The notes below the pieces were generated by a model. That model was given only the letters and a program-made list of their open reading frames with translations, did no database searches and was not told the origin of the DNA. DNA of 64,000 bases, taken from contig JAHLKF010000007.1 in the NCBI GenBank assembly GCA_025558075.1, positions 372,001-436,000 of the forward strand, in the 5' to 3' direction. The stretch is from Gaertneriomyces semiglobifer. Lineage: Eukaryota > Chytridiomycota > Chytridiomycetes > Spizellomycetales > Spizellomycetaceae. Numbering within the stretch: position 1 is the first letter of the stretch; every line of letters starts with the position of its first letter. Below are positions 34,201-45,765 of the stretch, one piece after another. The position numbers and the translations under genes were made by a program.

Positions 34201-36129
34201 GATGGATGCACAGCAAACATTTGACCAGTTTGGAAGGTCCTACTTTTTATATTAATAATAATATAATCAAGCGGGTAGGCGGGTTGTACGCGTAAGAAGG
34301 GTTGCACATGTAACACGCATATTAGCCGCTTTTAGGGACGCTCGCCGCGGCGTGCTGTTGTTGACGAGCTTGGATGACTTTGACGTTATTTTGGTGTTGG
34401 CGTACGGCAGATAGATAGAAGAACCTATCGGAAGTCTATTCATTGTGCAATGGTTTGTTGGTTGCACTGGCCGTTCGTTCCATTGCGGTGTTCCTGACAA
34501 GATGAACTGTTAATTGTGTTTTCGTGGGGGGGGATCACACACAATCATCATATTGCTAACTCGTTTTTTTATTATGCGACAGATCCCAACGCGTGTGGCC
34601 TGCATGTGCCTGTAAAAAAAACCACCCCTAGTGAGACTTTCAACGCCCACCAGCCGACCGCGCGGTTTCAAAATTCAGGGCAGATATGGCAGATATTGGG
34701 ATTGCGCACACACCAAGGAGCTCATCATTCGTTTTTTAGAAATTGTTTGAATCCGACGATTTGCACTGCATGTGCATGTGCATGTGCATGCATACGATGG
34801 AATTGCCTGACGATGGATATTATCTCTTGCGCCTTTTTAACGCTGCTTGTAATAATAAGAGAATGCACGCTTGCCTGGCATGAAGCGATCATTCCAGCAT
34901 AAAAAAAAGTTCAATCATTTTGTTTCAATTTCTATTTTTAAGCTGTTTACATATTATGTCGGCCCCACCGCACCGGAGTCCCTGCAAATGGGGCACGTTG
35001 TTTCCCTTGCTTGTTGTAACCGTGACAGGGTCCACAACGGACGAAAAGTAGGCCCCTCTTATATGCGGATTTGTGCACAACACGATGATGAATGCATCTG
35101 TGTTCCAGTCAGTTGCAGCACTCCCAATTTCAGGGTTCAGGCGAGCACACAAGGTGGATGAACACGTCCGAACCCAATTTCACTCTTTGGGCCGTGGGTT
35201 TTCCCCGGTTTTGAAGGAACCTTTCGAAAACATCTCACCTTGCAAATCTCATATCATTTAGTTTAATTGGCATTGGCGAACCCAAGCGGACAGATCGACC
35301 TCATTCAAGTAGGTGGTGAGCCCGCGCTTGCCCGCCCTTTCTATTTCTCCTTTCATTGAACCCCAGATCTCAATCCAGCAACCGACGTTTAATTGCTAGC
35401 GTCCCTATCCCTTCTGCCCCTTTCCTTCCCACCCGCCCGTTTCCCGCTATATATATTTGGGGGCACCCGTCTTTGTTGCTTTCCATATCTACGAGCTCGC
35501 ACTCCGACAACTGGCCTCTCCTGGTATAAAAGGCATAGTGACCTCACCTGGCCTCCCTACGATCCAGTTCCACATATCCATTTATATGCATAGTGTGTAC
35601 CAACTGCCGTCTGTGTGGTAGTACCATCATCCATCTGCATGCCGATCGCCGCAAACTCCAAGTCTCAGCTGAATTGAACCCGTTAGACTTCATTAGGCTA
35701 TTTGTCTTAGCAACAAGATACGTATTAGAGCCTATAGGTTGCTTCACGCCCATCGCCAATCGGGATCAACAACCGTGGGAATCCGCCTGTCAGTTGGCGT
35801 TCTCATCAACCCACTGCACACATTGCAAACTAGACTTAGAGCGATAGACTACTCTCAAGACGCTTATACAAACATACTACATTAGACAGGCATTCAACCT
35901 TGCATCCTGCGACCTGGGATCTTCAGTTCTGCATCTACCTCTCGCGACTGACGTCTGTGAAACTACCGACTACTCTGCATCCTATCATACGATAGGACGG
36001 TTCACCACCTATTCCCTGCAACTGCGTTCCACACCTGTAGTCGTCACCGGTGCACATTTCTTAACGCTGCTTGAATCATATTCGTATCATGGTGAGCGTG
36101 CTTGTTTTGACGCGTAGGTTTTGGAGGAA
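31286..36129. other. Gene-poor stretch with simple repeats
   Basis: Nearly 5 kb. The first 100 bases are the spliced leader of the C2H2 gene. The remainder has only short ORFs with no domain or exon chain, many G- or T-runs (32270-32330, 34530), and (TGCATG)4 at 34768-34791. The last 600 bases are the pyrimidine-rich leader and promoter of the Whi3-like gene (TATATATA at 35450). A short uORF (ATG at 36089, 14 codons, TGA) overlaps the main start. Confidence 0.5.
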
Positions 36130-37505
36130 ATGAAAATCTCACATTTCCCGTTTGAACAGGAGGAAATCACTACTATATTTGTTGTCGGCTTTCCGGACGA
36201 TATGCAAGAACGTGAATTCCAGAACATGTTCACCTTCTCGAACGGCTTCGAGGCGGCGACTTTGAAAATACCTTCACAAACCGACAGTGATGACGGGATT
36301 GGGCTGGGCGCTGGGCGCAAGCAAATCGTAAGTGGAGCTGTGAATCAATTTGCACGCAGTCAAATGCAGCAAATACTAATTGTTTTCCTATTTCCGTAGA
36401 TCGGCTTCGCAAAGTTTCGCTCTCGGTTGGATGCACTTGAAGCGCGTGACCTCTTGAGCGGTCGCAAGGTAGATGCCGAGAAAGGATGCATTCTCAAAGC
36501 GGAAATGGCAAAGAAGAATTTACACACCAAGCGGGGTTTGTCGAGCGAACAGTTCCTTGCAAATTACAACATGCATCAACTCGCGATCAACCGTCGAGGC
36601 TCCAAGGATAGCGGTATCTATGAACCTTACTATACCAACGGCACACCGCTACCAACTCCGCCCATGTCGCGCGACTACTATTCAGCCTCAGACTTGAACG
36701 ATGCGTATGACATGTATGTCCCACAAGAACCCTTACTGGCTCGAAGCAATCACAGCGAATACTCTGGCCACGTGTCTTTGTCAGCCGAGTTTGACAAAAG
36801 TCGGACAATTCTTCCGGACGTATCCGCCTTCAGCGACTCCTCTTTCGAAACCATACCCACGCCGCCATCATCTGCAGCTCGACGCCCTTCATATCAACAA
36901 AACGATCGCGGTTTCAACAGCGCACTTTTCTGCAGCGAATCGCTTCTGCCTAGATTGACCATTCCAGCTCCGACAACGAATTTGGCGGCTAGTATCAGCA
37001 GTGCAAGCAGTGTGAGCAGTACTGGTAGTGCACCTAATTCTGCTGCGACAAGCCCCACGCATGCGTCCGGCCCCTTTGGTCCGCGCAGTATTGATCAGAA
37101 TCCTCCGTGCAACACTTTGTACGTCGGGAATCTTCCTCCGGATGCATCCGAGGACGAACTGCGTCAATTGTTTTGCCGTACACAAGGGTACAAGCGGCTT
37201 TGTTTCCGGGTGAGGTCGAATGGGCCCATGTGTTTCGTTGAGGTGTGTGTGAATGGTCTTTCAAGGGTTGCACTTTTGACATTAGCTCACCGATGCGTTT
37301 TTTATAGTTTGAGGATGTGCAATGCGCTACAAAAGCCCTCTTCCAACTGTACGGCAACACGTTATCTAACTCAACAAAGGGTGGCATTCGACTCAGCTAT
37401 TCGAAGAACCCACTTGGTGTTCGGTCTTCTCAGCCTGGAGTCATCCCGGCACCTTCGCACCCGTCCTACTTGGCTGATGGCGGCGTCCTCATTCACGGAC
37501 AGTAA
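36130..37505 (+). CDS. WHI3: Whi3-like RNA-binding protein with two RRMs
   Basis: Exons 36130-36327, 36400-37242, 37308-37505; 412 residues. RRM1 (about 12-110; RNP2 TIFVVGFP, then IGFAKFRS) is split by the first intron, which has a perfect TACTAAT branch site. RRM2 (about 315-395; RNP2 [12 protein letters not shown]1 GPMCFVEF) is the diagnostic Whi3/Whi4 domain: GYKRLCFR and SKNPLGVRS flank it, and the intron cuts RNP1. The linker is Ser/Pro/Asn-rich. Whi3 binds GCAU-containing mRNAs, forms granules and regulates cell-cycle timing in yeast and filamentous fungi. ATG 36130 was chosen; the ORF is open a little upstream with no other ATG. Confidence 0.85.
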
Positions 37506-38631
37506 AAGGACGCATTCACACTATCCTTGCGGCCGAACTTCCCGATGGTATATACCATTACCCGGACTGTCCACCATGCTTTCCTTATTCGTGCCGCCTT
37601 TCGCCAATTCACGGTCCCTCTTGTGCCTTTGTTCAAGTTATTATGTGTCCCCTCAAGCCCCGAACTTTTCTCGGCGAATACCGTTTTACTCTTCAGTGTT
37701 CCTATTTTCTTTCTTGATCTTTTACTGGCTATTCACTTTTACCCACGCCACCGATCACCTTATCTTACCTATACCTCACCTTTCCACTACCACTACTATC
37801 AACGATAACAATCATAGCAGCAACAATACCACAACAAACAAATTAGCTACTAGCACTGTTTACGACATCCATAGCGATGAATTTTGGGATTATTCCCGCA
37901 TCGTCATTTGTCAACTCTTCTTTCTTGCATTATGATGTATGTTTTGTATATATATATGATGAGAATCAGGAATGTCTCGTTTTGATTATAACCTATGCGC
38001 TACTCGATTTTCCGGGAATGTGCTAGAATCGGTGCATTACATATACATATCGTCCACCAGCTGCTCATGCTTTCCACCAAAGCCGCGAATATCCATCCAT
38101 CTTTTTCTAACTGCGCTCGCAAATAGGCTTTTATTCAAACCATCGCTCAGAGACGCGCTGACATCAATGTCAAAGTTACTTAATAACACATGACGGCCTC
38201 TTGCTGTCATTAGTTACGGCTCAATCGAGTGATTTATACTCGTTCCATCGACCGGGGAACAGTTCACAGTCACTCGAGAGGCATCATTGTTGAAAAGTTG
38301 ACAGGTCCATTTCAAGCATCCACTATATATATTCTATAATTCATATTGCATTTCATACCCGTTGCCAAGTTTCTGTGTGTGTGTGTGTGTTTTATTAAGA
38401 AACTCCGATTGAGAAGAACAAGGTTCGTTGGCGGCAGGATATGTAATCACGGTTGACCGTCCTTTCAACTCGACTTTCACACAGCCCATAGCATATCCAT
38501 TTGCTTCCACCTCCTTACAAGCGCCTGTTGTGAATTCAAGAGCAAGCAAGGAGACTTCTCACAGTGAACGACACTCGAATACCTGAACCTTGCCAAGAAA
38601 TCATACCCACGCCTACTTCAATTCTGTAGCG
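37506..38631. other. Intergenic, nothing recognised
   Basis: 3' region of the Whi3-like gene and promoter of the RING gene. (TG)8 at 38375-38390. The short frames lack domains. Confidence 0.5.
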
Positions 38632-41600
38632 ATGGGGAATCAGCCATCTACCCGTCGAACCCAGGACGAGGAACATGATGATCAGCCATTCAACAGTTCG
38701 TCTGTGTCTGGAGTTCACAGAAGTGCTCTTAGGTCTCGAAATCGCCGGCGCCAACTCTTCGCCTTTTCCCCACTCTTACCCTCTAGGTTATTGAACGAAC
38801 CGATTGTGACAGCTACGTCCGAGTCGCCGCAAGGGTCGGAAGGATCTCTACCCAGCGCTGAAGACTTACGAGAACTTTCGGGCGATAGCCGACGAACACT
38901 GGAACGAACTCGAGCTGCGCGGCGTGTTTTGAGACGGTTGGAAAGAGTAGGCAGGCACAGATTTGAAGAGAGTACCAGTGATTCTCAACCTGAAGAAGGG
39001 AACTCGGCCGTAAATGACAGGAGAACCGATGAGAACAATGCCAATAACTGGGAATCGCATCCGATGGACGTAGATGAGGAGAGACACCGTGCTCTGGCCG
39101 AACCATCATCTCGTAAGTTCCAATTGAGCAGGATTTATGGTGTTGACGATATCAGAGTATCGGAAAGGTCGGCAGGTGAAGCAAGCTGTCTTCGCTTTGA
39201 TGCTCCTTTGTTTTGCTCGTGTTGCCTATTACGCTGCCTGTTGCTACTTTTTGTTTGGTTACGTGTGAACGCCTCATTAATCAATCCTTTTTTCATGCAT
39301 GTAGATGCTGGTCCTTCGCAGGAGCCCTCTGCTCCATCGTCGTCGTCGTCATCAGCTTCTGGAGCTTCTTCGGAGAACCGGGCTCGTGCTTCAGAATCGG
39401 ACAGCAGCCAGCATCCGGTTCGACCTGCAAGCCCTATCAACGACACAAGCGCTTCACGACGATTTGCGCACAGTTTATTGGAAGCGTTGCTACATCCACC
39501 TGATCGTAATGACGATACCGGCAACGTCCACAACGCAAGTCAACGTCCCGCGCCTCAACCAACACCAACCAACCGCCCATCGCCTATCCCTTCGTTTGGA
39601 GCGACCGCAGGTGGTCTGAGTGGAATGCCCGATCTCATGAGGTTCTTACGCGGTCGCACGCCACCTGTTCAATCTGGGCAAGACGGTAGCAGCGCTGAAA
39701 CGAACAGAACCGGCTCGCCCGCTGGGGCATTACCACGGCCGCCATCGCCTTTTGGATTACGATCATTGTTTGGGCGCGGTCCACGACCCGCTGCAGCATC
39801 GGGACAGACTGCCACGACCGGAGTGCAAATTGTTGGTCGCAGCCCCGTTCCGGTCTTGATTCTTATAGGACGTAACGGTAGCGGTCGACTCGGTTCGTCG
39901 GACCCATTACCAACCAACGTTCCGACGCCTGTTCCTCAAGCCACAGCAACAACCAACCAAGCTACAGCTGATCGCGGCCATCATTTTGGAGAGTTCACTC
40001 CCCCTGAAACAGACAGCGAGCATGTGGCAGCCTTTATTGAATCTTTGCGAAATCCGCAACCTTCTGCAGAAGCTCCTGACACGACCCGTGCCGCCGTAAA
40101 CCCAGATCCTTCAGATGTCCGTCCCGAGGCGGCTCCATCATCGTCAAGGTTTACAGCCGATTCGGACGACAATAATGGTCATGAACAACAGCCATCGGAG
40201 GGTGATCCAGAGCCTCCTCAAAGCGCTAGTGACGCAGAACGACGAAGCATAGGATTTATGATCTATTTTCTACCAAGCGCCCCTTCCGCTGATGGTGTAG
40301 CAGCGAACAACAGGAATGCTACCAACTCTCCTGCAACGGCCGATGCGTCTTCTACTGAAGCTGCGCCGCAACCTCCCACTGGTTCTTCTATGCCTGCTCA
40401 ACCCGCAGCTTCTCCTGCTCCAACACGACCTTCTCTTGCGCAACTCTTTGGTCGCCCTCCGCCATCCGCGACTTCCAATGTTGCTGCTACAGCTAACGTT
40501 GGCACGGCCACTACCGGCAGCCAGCCACAAAGTGGCACCACCGGTGACACTTTTACAGTACCGTTGAGCACCTTATTCGGAGGCATGGGAACGGGAACAC
40601 GTGACGTACAGGAAGTGCCTTTGGCGTCCTTGTTCGGTGCAACCACAGCTGCTGATCTATCATCGCGTGCGGAAGCTACGACAAATGTACCCACCACTGA
40701 GGCAGCGAGCGACAATAACACTGATACCGGCGATCAAGCACAGAGTACCCCAACGAATACCGCATCTCTTTCTGGGATGAATACTTTGCCTCGTTCTATC
40801 GTTGAGGAATTTGCTATCAACATCATACTTCAAATTGTCACGAGCATGTTGAGAGATGGTATGATGCATGGTGCGGGAGGCTTACTCGGTGGGACTTTGA
40901 ACTTGGAAGTGTCCGGACCTGAGGCGGAACCTACCGCTGGCACTGGAGGTACACAAACACAAGCGGGTCCGCAAGGCGTCCATGCTGGAGGTCTTCCGTT
41001 CCCGATCGCTATTCCGCTTGGGCTAGGCCTTGGCGGCTTAGGGCTCGGTCTAGGTGGTGGCGGTGGTGGTGGTGGATACGAAGATTTCCTCCGGTTGGCC
41101 GAAATTCTTGGCCCAGCGCGACCTAGGAACGCTCAAAGAGAGGATGTCGAACGGGAGCTACCTGTCATCAGGTATACTACCTTACCGCCCAAAGGAAAAG
41201 AAGAGGAGGAAGAGGCCGAGAAAATGGAGGTGGACGGCAAAGTGGCGTGGGGTTTGGCAGATTTGCTTGCGGCAACAAGGGAAAAGTGTATGGTTTGCTT
41301 GATGAACTACGAAGAAGGTGACGAATTACGTATCATGAGGTGCCGCCACGGTTTCCACAAGAATTGCTTAGATGAGGTCAGTGTACTGTTTTGGCCAGTT
41401 TGTGAAATACTTGTTCTGATACTTGTGATTTACTTTAGTGGCTGGTGAAGTATCATAATTCGTGCCCCTTGTGCAGGGATAAGGCGGTTGAACGTACGGA
41501 GGGAAGCAACAATGTCAGCAACAACACCTCCACAAGTACCACTGCTACTCAGGCTGGTGGTCCGCCTCGGCCGTTCGCGCCTTCGCCACCCGCTGCCGGG

Positions 41601-41927
41601 ATTGCTGATCCCCCCGGCAATGAGGGCTCAGAGCATGAGACAACTACTAGTGGTGACACCACGGCATTAAATGACGCTCCACCCGCGCCCGCTGGAGGAT
41701 TTTTCCGACGGTTGGTAGAGATGTTTGGTGGTAATGGAGGTTCGAATGCTGCCAGTGGAAACCCGACAACTGGGCCAACAAGAGCTGTGCCGACCCGGAC
41801 GGTTAGTGGCGGCATTGGGAACGCTGGAACTGCAGGTGAGCATACTCCTTCGGCGCAGGGTGGACGACCCGGCGGAGAGCGAGGTATGCCTATGGCTGTG
41901 ATTGTGTTGTTGGGCATGGGATCGTAA
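38632..41927 (+). CDS. Large RING-H2 ubiquitin ligase with myristoylation-type start
   Basis: Exons 38632-39112, 39305-41376, 41439-41927; 1013 residues. It begins MGNQPST, an N-myristoylation consensus (Gly2, Ser/Thr6-like). Most of the chain is disordered: Ser/Pro/Ala/Thr-rich with repeated LAQLFGRP/LSTLFGG/LASLFGA motifs (about residues 560-660). The C3H2C3 RING lies near residue 845 (CMVCLMNYEEGDEL ... CRHGFHKNC ... CPLC); its last two Cys are on the third exon. Such RING-H2 proteins are E3 ligases that recruit E2 enzymes. Lipid anchoring would place it at a membrane. The 192-base first intron (GTAAGT ... TGTAG) is stop-free and a multiple of three, so retention is possible. Confidence 0.8.
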
Positions 41928-42250
41928 AGGGTCCATCGACGTGGCTTTGAAGCAAATGGCCGTGTAATAGAGGAGATTATTTAGACTTTTTCGCACTGTT
42001 TTGGATGGGAAAATGGGCAGATGGCTAGATATCAGTGGTGGTAATGTACTTCATGTATCATAGTTTGAGAAAGGCCAGTGTCTATAATTTGACATCGACT
42101 TCCAAAATTGTAATGACCATGTTCTAAAAAAAATCGGGATCGGGGTATCTAACGCATGATCTAGCACGCAACTAGCGCTCTTCTGTACTCGAGACGTTCC
42201 AATGACGTCCGCTCTAACATAAACGGTTCCAAAGGGCAACATACGACAGC
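41928..42250. other. Convergent 3' spacer
   Basis: Between the RING gene (plus) and the 7TM gene (minus), whose 3' ends face each other. No exon seen. Confidence 0.5.
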
Positions 42251-43465
42251 TTAACCTCCCGTCAAAAACTCCTTCACCACATAGCCGAAGATGGCGAAGG
42301 TTGCAGTTTGTCCAAGTGGCCCAATGTGCGCAAAGACATGGATAAAGATCTGGTCGTAATCTCCAATCGGCAAAAACATACTTGGTATGTAGAAACACAG
42401 CCCGGTCACAGCAAAGCATGCACTGGCAATCAGAATCCGAAGACCTTTGACCTTGGTAGCACGGTCACTCTCGTTTGATTTGTCTTTACCCCTGCGAGAG
42501 GTTGACGATCGTGACACCATGGCACGTATAGACGCTTTTTCCACATCGCTGGTTGTGGGGTTTGTGGCAGTGGAGGGTAACCGTTCCAGGGTTCCTTGCG
42601 GACGTTCCAAGGTTGCTTGTGGGCGGCTGAGTGACATGGCGTTGGTGTGGGTTTCAATGGTGGCCTGTGCTGAAGATGGAGGAAGACTTCCAGAAACGCC
42701 TTCGCCCTTCTTCTTGATGTCACTGAGAACAGTGCGCGTCCTTCGCATTGACTGGTAGAACACGTAGCTCAGCACGTTGTCCATGAATATTGTCGAAGAC
42801 GTGGCAATAATCAAGACTACTTTGAGCGCCAAAAGAAGACCTTCGCTTTCGTAGGTGGATGGGGCAATAGACACCGCATTCAAGATGATGGTGGGAATAA
42901 ACACGATATAAACGATCGCAAGAAGAGCCTTCGAAATCCATGGTTTTAGCTGAAGCACGCGGGCGATGATGTTAAACCGGAAATTGACCACCAAAACTGA
43001 AATAAGCAGGTGAAAGTTAGACACGGCTAGAAATGGTGTCGCAGGTGCCCAAAAAAAGAAATACTTACGATAAAGCATAGCCCCGATAGAGTAAACAAAC
43101 CCTTTGACCTTCGCACCTGCACGGGCAACTAGTATATAGTGATCAACATCCTCCTTGATCTGTGTTAATTCGGCCGCCGCTGCGGCCATGGCCGGCATGT
43201 TGAGAGTCTGTTTAGCAATCCCGAATCGCATCATCGCACCCGGCAACACATGCTCCGCAATATCCCGTGCTTGGAACTGCCCATATGCGTACGGTATCAA
43301 CATGAAGTTCCCAATCAGGAAGCAGACAGTAACTCCCAGATAGGTATTGTTAACACTCGTCCAACCACGCTTGAGGCATAGCCGAAGAGCGACGGCGAAG
43401 AGTATCATGTGCATGGAAATGCCAACGGCCATTATCGTCCACGTGGCGGCTTGCCATAGATTCAT
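42251..43465 (-). CDS. Seven-transmembrane receptor-like protein
   Basis: Exons 43465-43069 and 42996-42251; the 72-base intron (GTAAGT, CTAAC branch site, TTTCAG) is stop-free and in frame; 380 residues after splicing. Seven hydrophobic helices: about 9-29, 43-63, 122-142, 157-177, 190-212, then after a Ser/Thr-rich loop of about 90 residues 325-345 and 355-372. The helix 2-3 loop is unusually long (about 55 residues). The C-terminus FGYVVKEFLTGG resembles the end of helix 7 and helix 8 of a GPCR. The loop before helix 6 has tandem QATLERPQGTLERLP. No DRY or NPxxY motif, so the family is unassigned. Confidence 0.75.
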   Translation of the reverse strand: MNLWQAATWTIMAVGISMHMILFAVALRLCLKRGWTSVNNTYLGVTVCFLIGNFMLIPYAYGQFQARDIAEHVLPGAMMRFGIAKQTLNMPAMAAAAAELTQIKEDVDHYILVARAGAKVKGFVYSIGAMLYRKYFFFWAPATPFLAVSNFHLLISVLVVNFRFNIIARVLQLKPWISKALLAIVYIVFIPTIILNAVSIAPSTYESEGLLLALKVVLIIATSSTIFMDNVLSYVFYQSMRRTRTVLSDIKKKGEGVSGSLPPSSAQATIETHTNAMSLSRPQATLERPQGTLERLPSTATNPTTSDVEKASIRAMVSRSSTSRRGKDKSNESDRATKVKGLRILIASACFAVTGLCFYIPSMFLPIGDYDQIFIHVFAHIGPLGQTATFAIFGYVVKEFLTGG

Positions 43466-43550
43466 GTTGAAAAACGGAGTTTACTGGATTGATGGATTAG
43501 GGTGGTTTTCTGGCGGGGGAGGAACCAAGGAGGGCTCGTCAGTGCCATTG

Positions 43551-43560
43551 CCTTTATAAT
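43551..43560 (-). promoter_or_regulatory. TATA-like box of the 7TM gene
   Basis: ATTATAAAGG on the minus strand, about 90 bases upstream of the ATG at 43465. Confidence 0.5.
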
Positions 43561-44255
43561 ACCGCGCCACTTGCATTGGGCCTGCGTGGGACGGAGGTGG
43601 TTCTCCCCTTCACTCAATAGGATCAGTATTTTAAGCATAATGTGGAAACACATGGTATACACAACCGCTTGCTGATCGGTTTTTTAATGCATTGTGGAAC
43701 CCGCGGGATATGTGTTCTATTGACCGGCTGCCGGAATGCCGATCGTTGTAGGGGCCAAGTCATTATTAAAGTTATAAATATACCACCGGGTTCCGATCGA
43801 ACGATTAAGCTCGCTGAGCTATGGCTAAATGCGCCATCGTTGGATGCTCTGGCGGACCCCTGAAGTAAAAAAGAACACTCTGAAAATGTAAGGAATTAGG
43901 GGTGGGGATCGAGAGGCACAAAGAGCGCACTGGGCGGTCGGAGTTGCTTACGTAGGCGCGAAACCGGAAAGTCCCAACCTTCCTTCCTCTTCAGAATAGT
44001 AAGTGATTCAATGCTCTGCAAAAATCGGAAGATGTGGCACAAAGCACAAAGCAATGTGCGCCTGAGTCGGAGCAGCAGTTACCTCTTCTGCGGCGCTTCG
44101 TGGGCGACGCCAGCAGGTGCATATACACTGTGTATATGTCTACCAAGCGCTCTCTGTGCGCATTAAATGTCACAGACAAGGTTATGTCGGCGTGCCACTT
44201 TCATCAAGTATTCAACGCGGTTTATGAGTCATCACGCTGCTCTTCATTCAACAAG
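43561..44255. other. Intergenic, nothing recognised
   Basis: Short ORFs only between the 7TM gene promoter and the first tRNA-Asp. Confidence 0.45.
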
Positions 44256-44327
44256 TCCCAGATAGTATAGTGGCTAGTATCTCCCCCTGTCACGGGGAAG
44301 ACCTGGGTTCGATTCCCAGTCTGGGAG
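44256..44327 (+). tRNA. tRNA-Asp(GTC), copy 1
   Basis: Complete cloverleaf: acceptor TCCCAGA/TCTGGGA, anticodon loop CTGTCAC (GTC), T-arm TGGGT-TCGATTC-CCA, G73. Preceded by TTCAACAAG and followed by T5 and T6 runs (44335-44346) as Pol III terminator. Confidence 0.95.
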
Positions 44328-44840
44328 CGTCTTCTTTTTCTTTTTTCCACTTACAATGACTGTCATTCGTCCGGTCAGCCAGTGGCATGTTGGATCACAG
44401 TGGTGATCCAGTGGGACATTGCGGGCCACAATATATTATAAACGCTTTGGAATCAAGGTTGCTGACCTTCCCTGTGTGTAAATACGCAGATAACATTCAG
44501 TCTGTGCTTCGTGTGGCCTGCCCTCGAGACCTCGTCACGTAGATCGGTCACAGGTAATAGTAAACCACGCGGGGACGTACAAATGAATGGGACTTCTTTC
44601 TCTCTGTCGCTCGCAAGAAGCGGCATCGTCGTGCTACTCAGGGTCGGTTACCCGATGGCACTTACGGCTTACTCCGCACGTAGTTCTGTGCTCTGTTACA
44701 TACACGGGGACTTTCGTCAATGGGCCGGCTCACTTCAACCAAGCAAGCAGATCGCAATTCCGTACGTCATCCCCATCTAAGAAAGTAGTCGCCTCACAGA
44801 TGCTCAACTAGAGAGTGAGCAAGGTAGAAAAGAAAAGATG
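44328..44840. other. Spacer between inverted tRNA-Asp genes
   Basis: About 513 bases, short ORFs only. Confidence 0.5.
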
Positions 44841-44912
44841 CTCCCAGACTGGGAATCGAACCCAGGTCTTCCCCGTGACAGGGGGAGATACTAGCCACTA
44901 TACTATCTGGGA
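44841..44912 (-). tRNA. tRNA-Asp(GTC), copy 2
   Basis: Identical in sequence to copy 1 and inverted relative to it. The conserved 5' flank TTCAACA-G is present; T-rich terminator (complement of 44828-44836). Confidence 0.95.
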
Positions 44913-45765
44913 CCTGTTGAAGGTAGAGCTATCTCATAGGAGATGTACGTAATTTTGGATCCCGTTCGTTCCTGATTTTTAGCGAACGGTGGATTGATCT
45001 GACTTGACGATTCTTCTTTACCGCCTTGTATGTGTGCATACCGTAATGATATTCGCTAGGTTCATCCCCAAGGACTACCTGTCGTGCGCCCAACGCCAAG
45101 GGCAGTAGAAGCTTTAAAGTTATTCCTTCCGGATCTGACAATAATCGAGTTTCCACTCCTGACCATGTTTCCCACCACCCTCCTGCGAAAGCTTTCCTGT
45201 ATCGGTTGCGTCGGGATATCTTTAATTCCCACGTTTAGTCCCAACGAATGCTGAAAGGTTGGTTCATTTGCTGATTTACGTGGGGCTAGACTTTGTGAGT
45301 TGTTAACGCACCGCTTAAGCCAGTGACGGTTGTACATTCGTCCCAAGAACGCATGCAGTACTGAGCAGTAGTGACTTTCAGAATGGCAACGGTTCTTATG
45401 TTGCACCTGAGTGTCCACGAATGAGAAGAAGCAGGAGCAACAACGAAATAAATCAGCAGAATCTGCACAAACCTGATTGATAAACACAACAGGTTCGGCC
45501 ATCCAACACAAACTCATCGCCAGTCCCCACATCAGGCGTGCACTGCGTTCACTTGCTGCAGCACGCAGGTTTCTCATACTCACCGTTCATGGGAAAAAGA
45601 GGGGGCGTACCATCAGGCAACAGGACGAGTGGGAACATTGAAGATCTTCAAAGCCAAGCACGCGTGCGTGGCGTAGTCATACTCTTTAGTGCTTACATCA
45701 TCAAACGCGACAGGGTCCTGTTCAGAGTCGCTCCAGAAATGGTGTTAAAAAAGGCCACACGAAAG
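44913..45765. other. Intergenic, nothing secure
   Basis: A minus-strand frame at 45062-45583 and plus-strand frames near 45538-45765 have no domain or splice partner. I leave them unassigned. Confidence 0.4.

Noticed and set aside
45062..45583. A 173-codon minus-strand frame
   Set aside because: No splice partners or domain; composition looks like chance.
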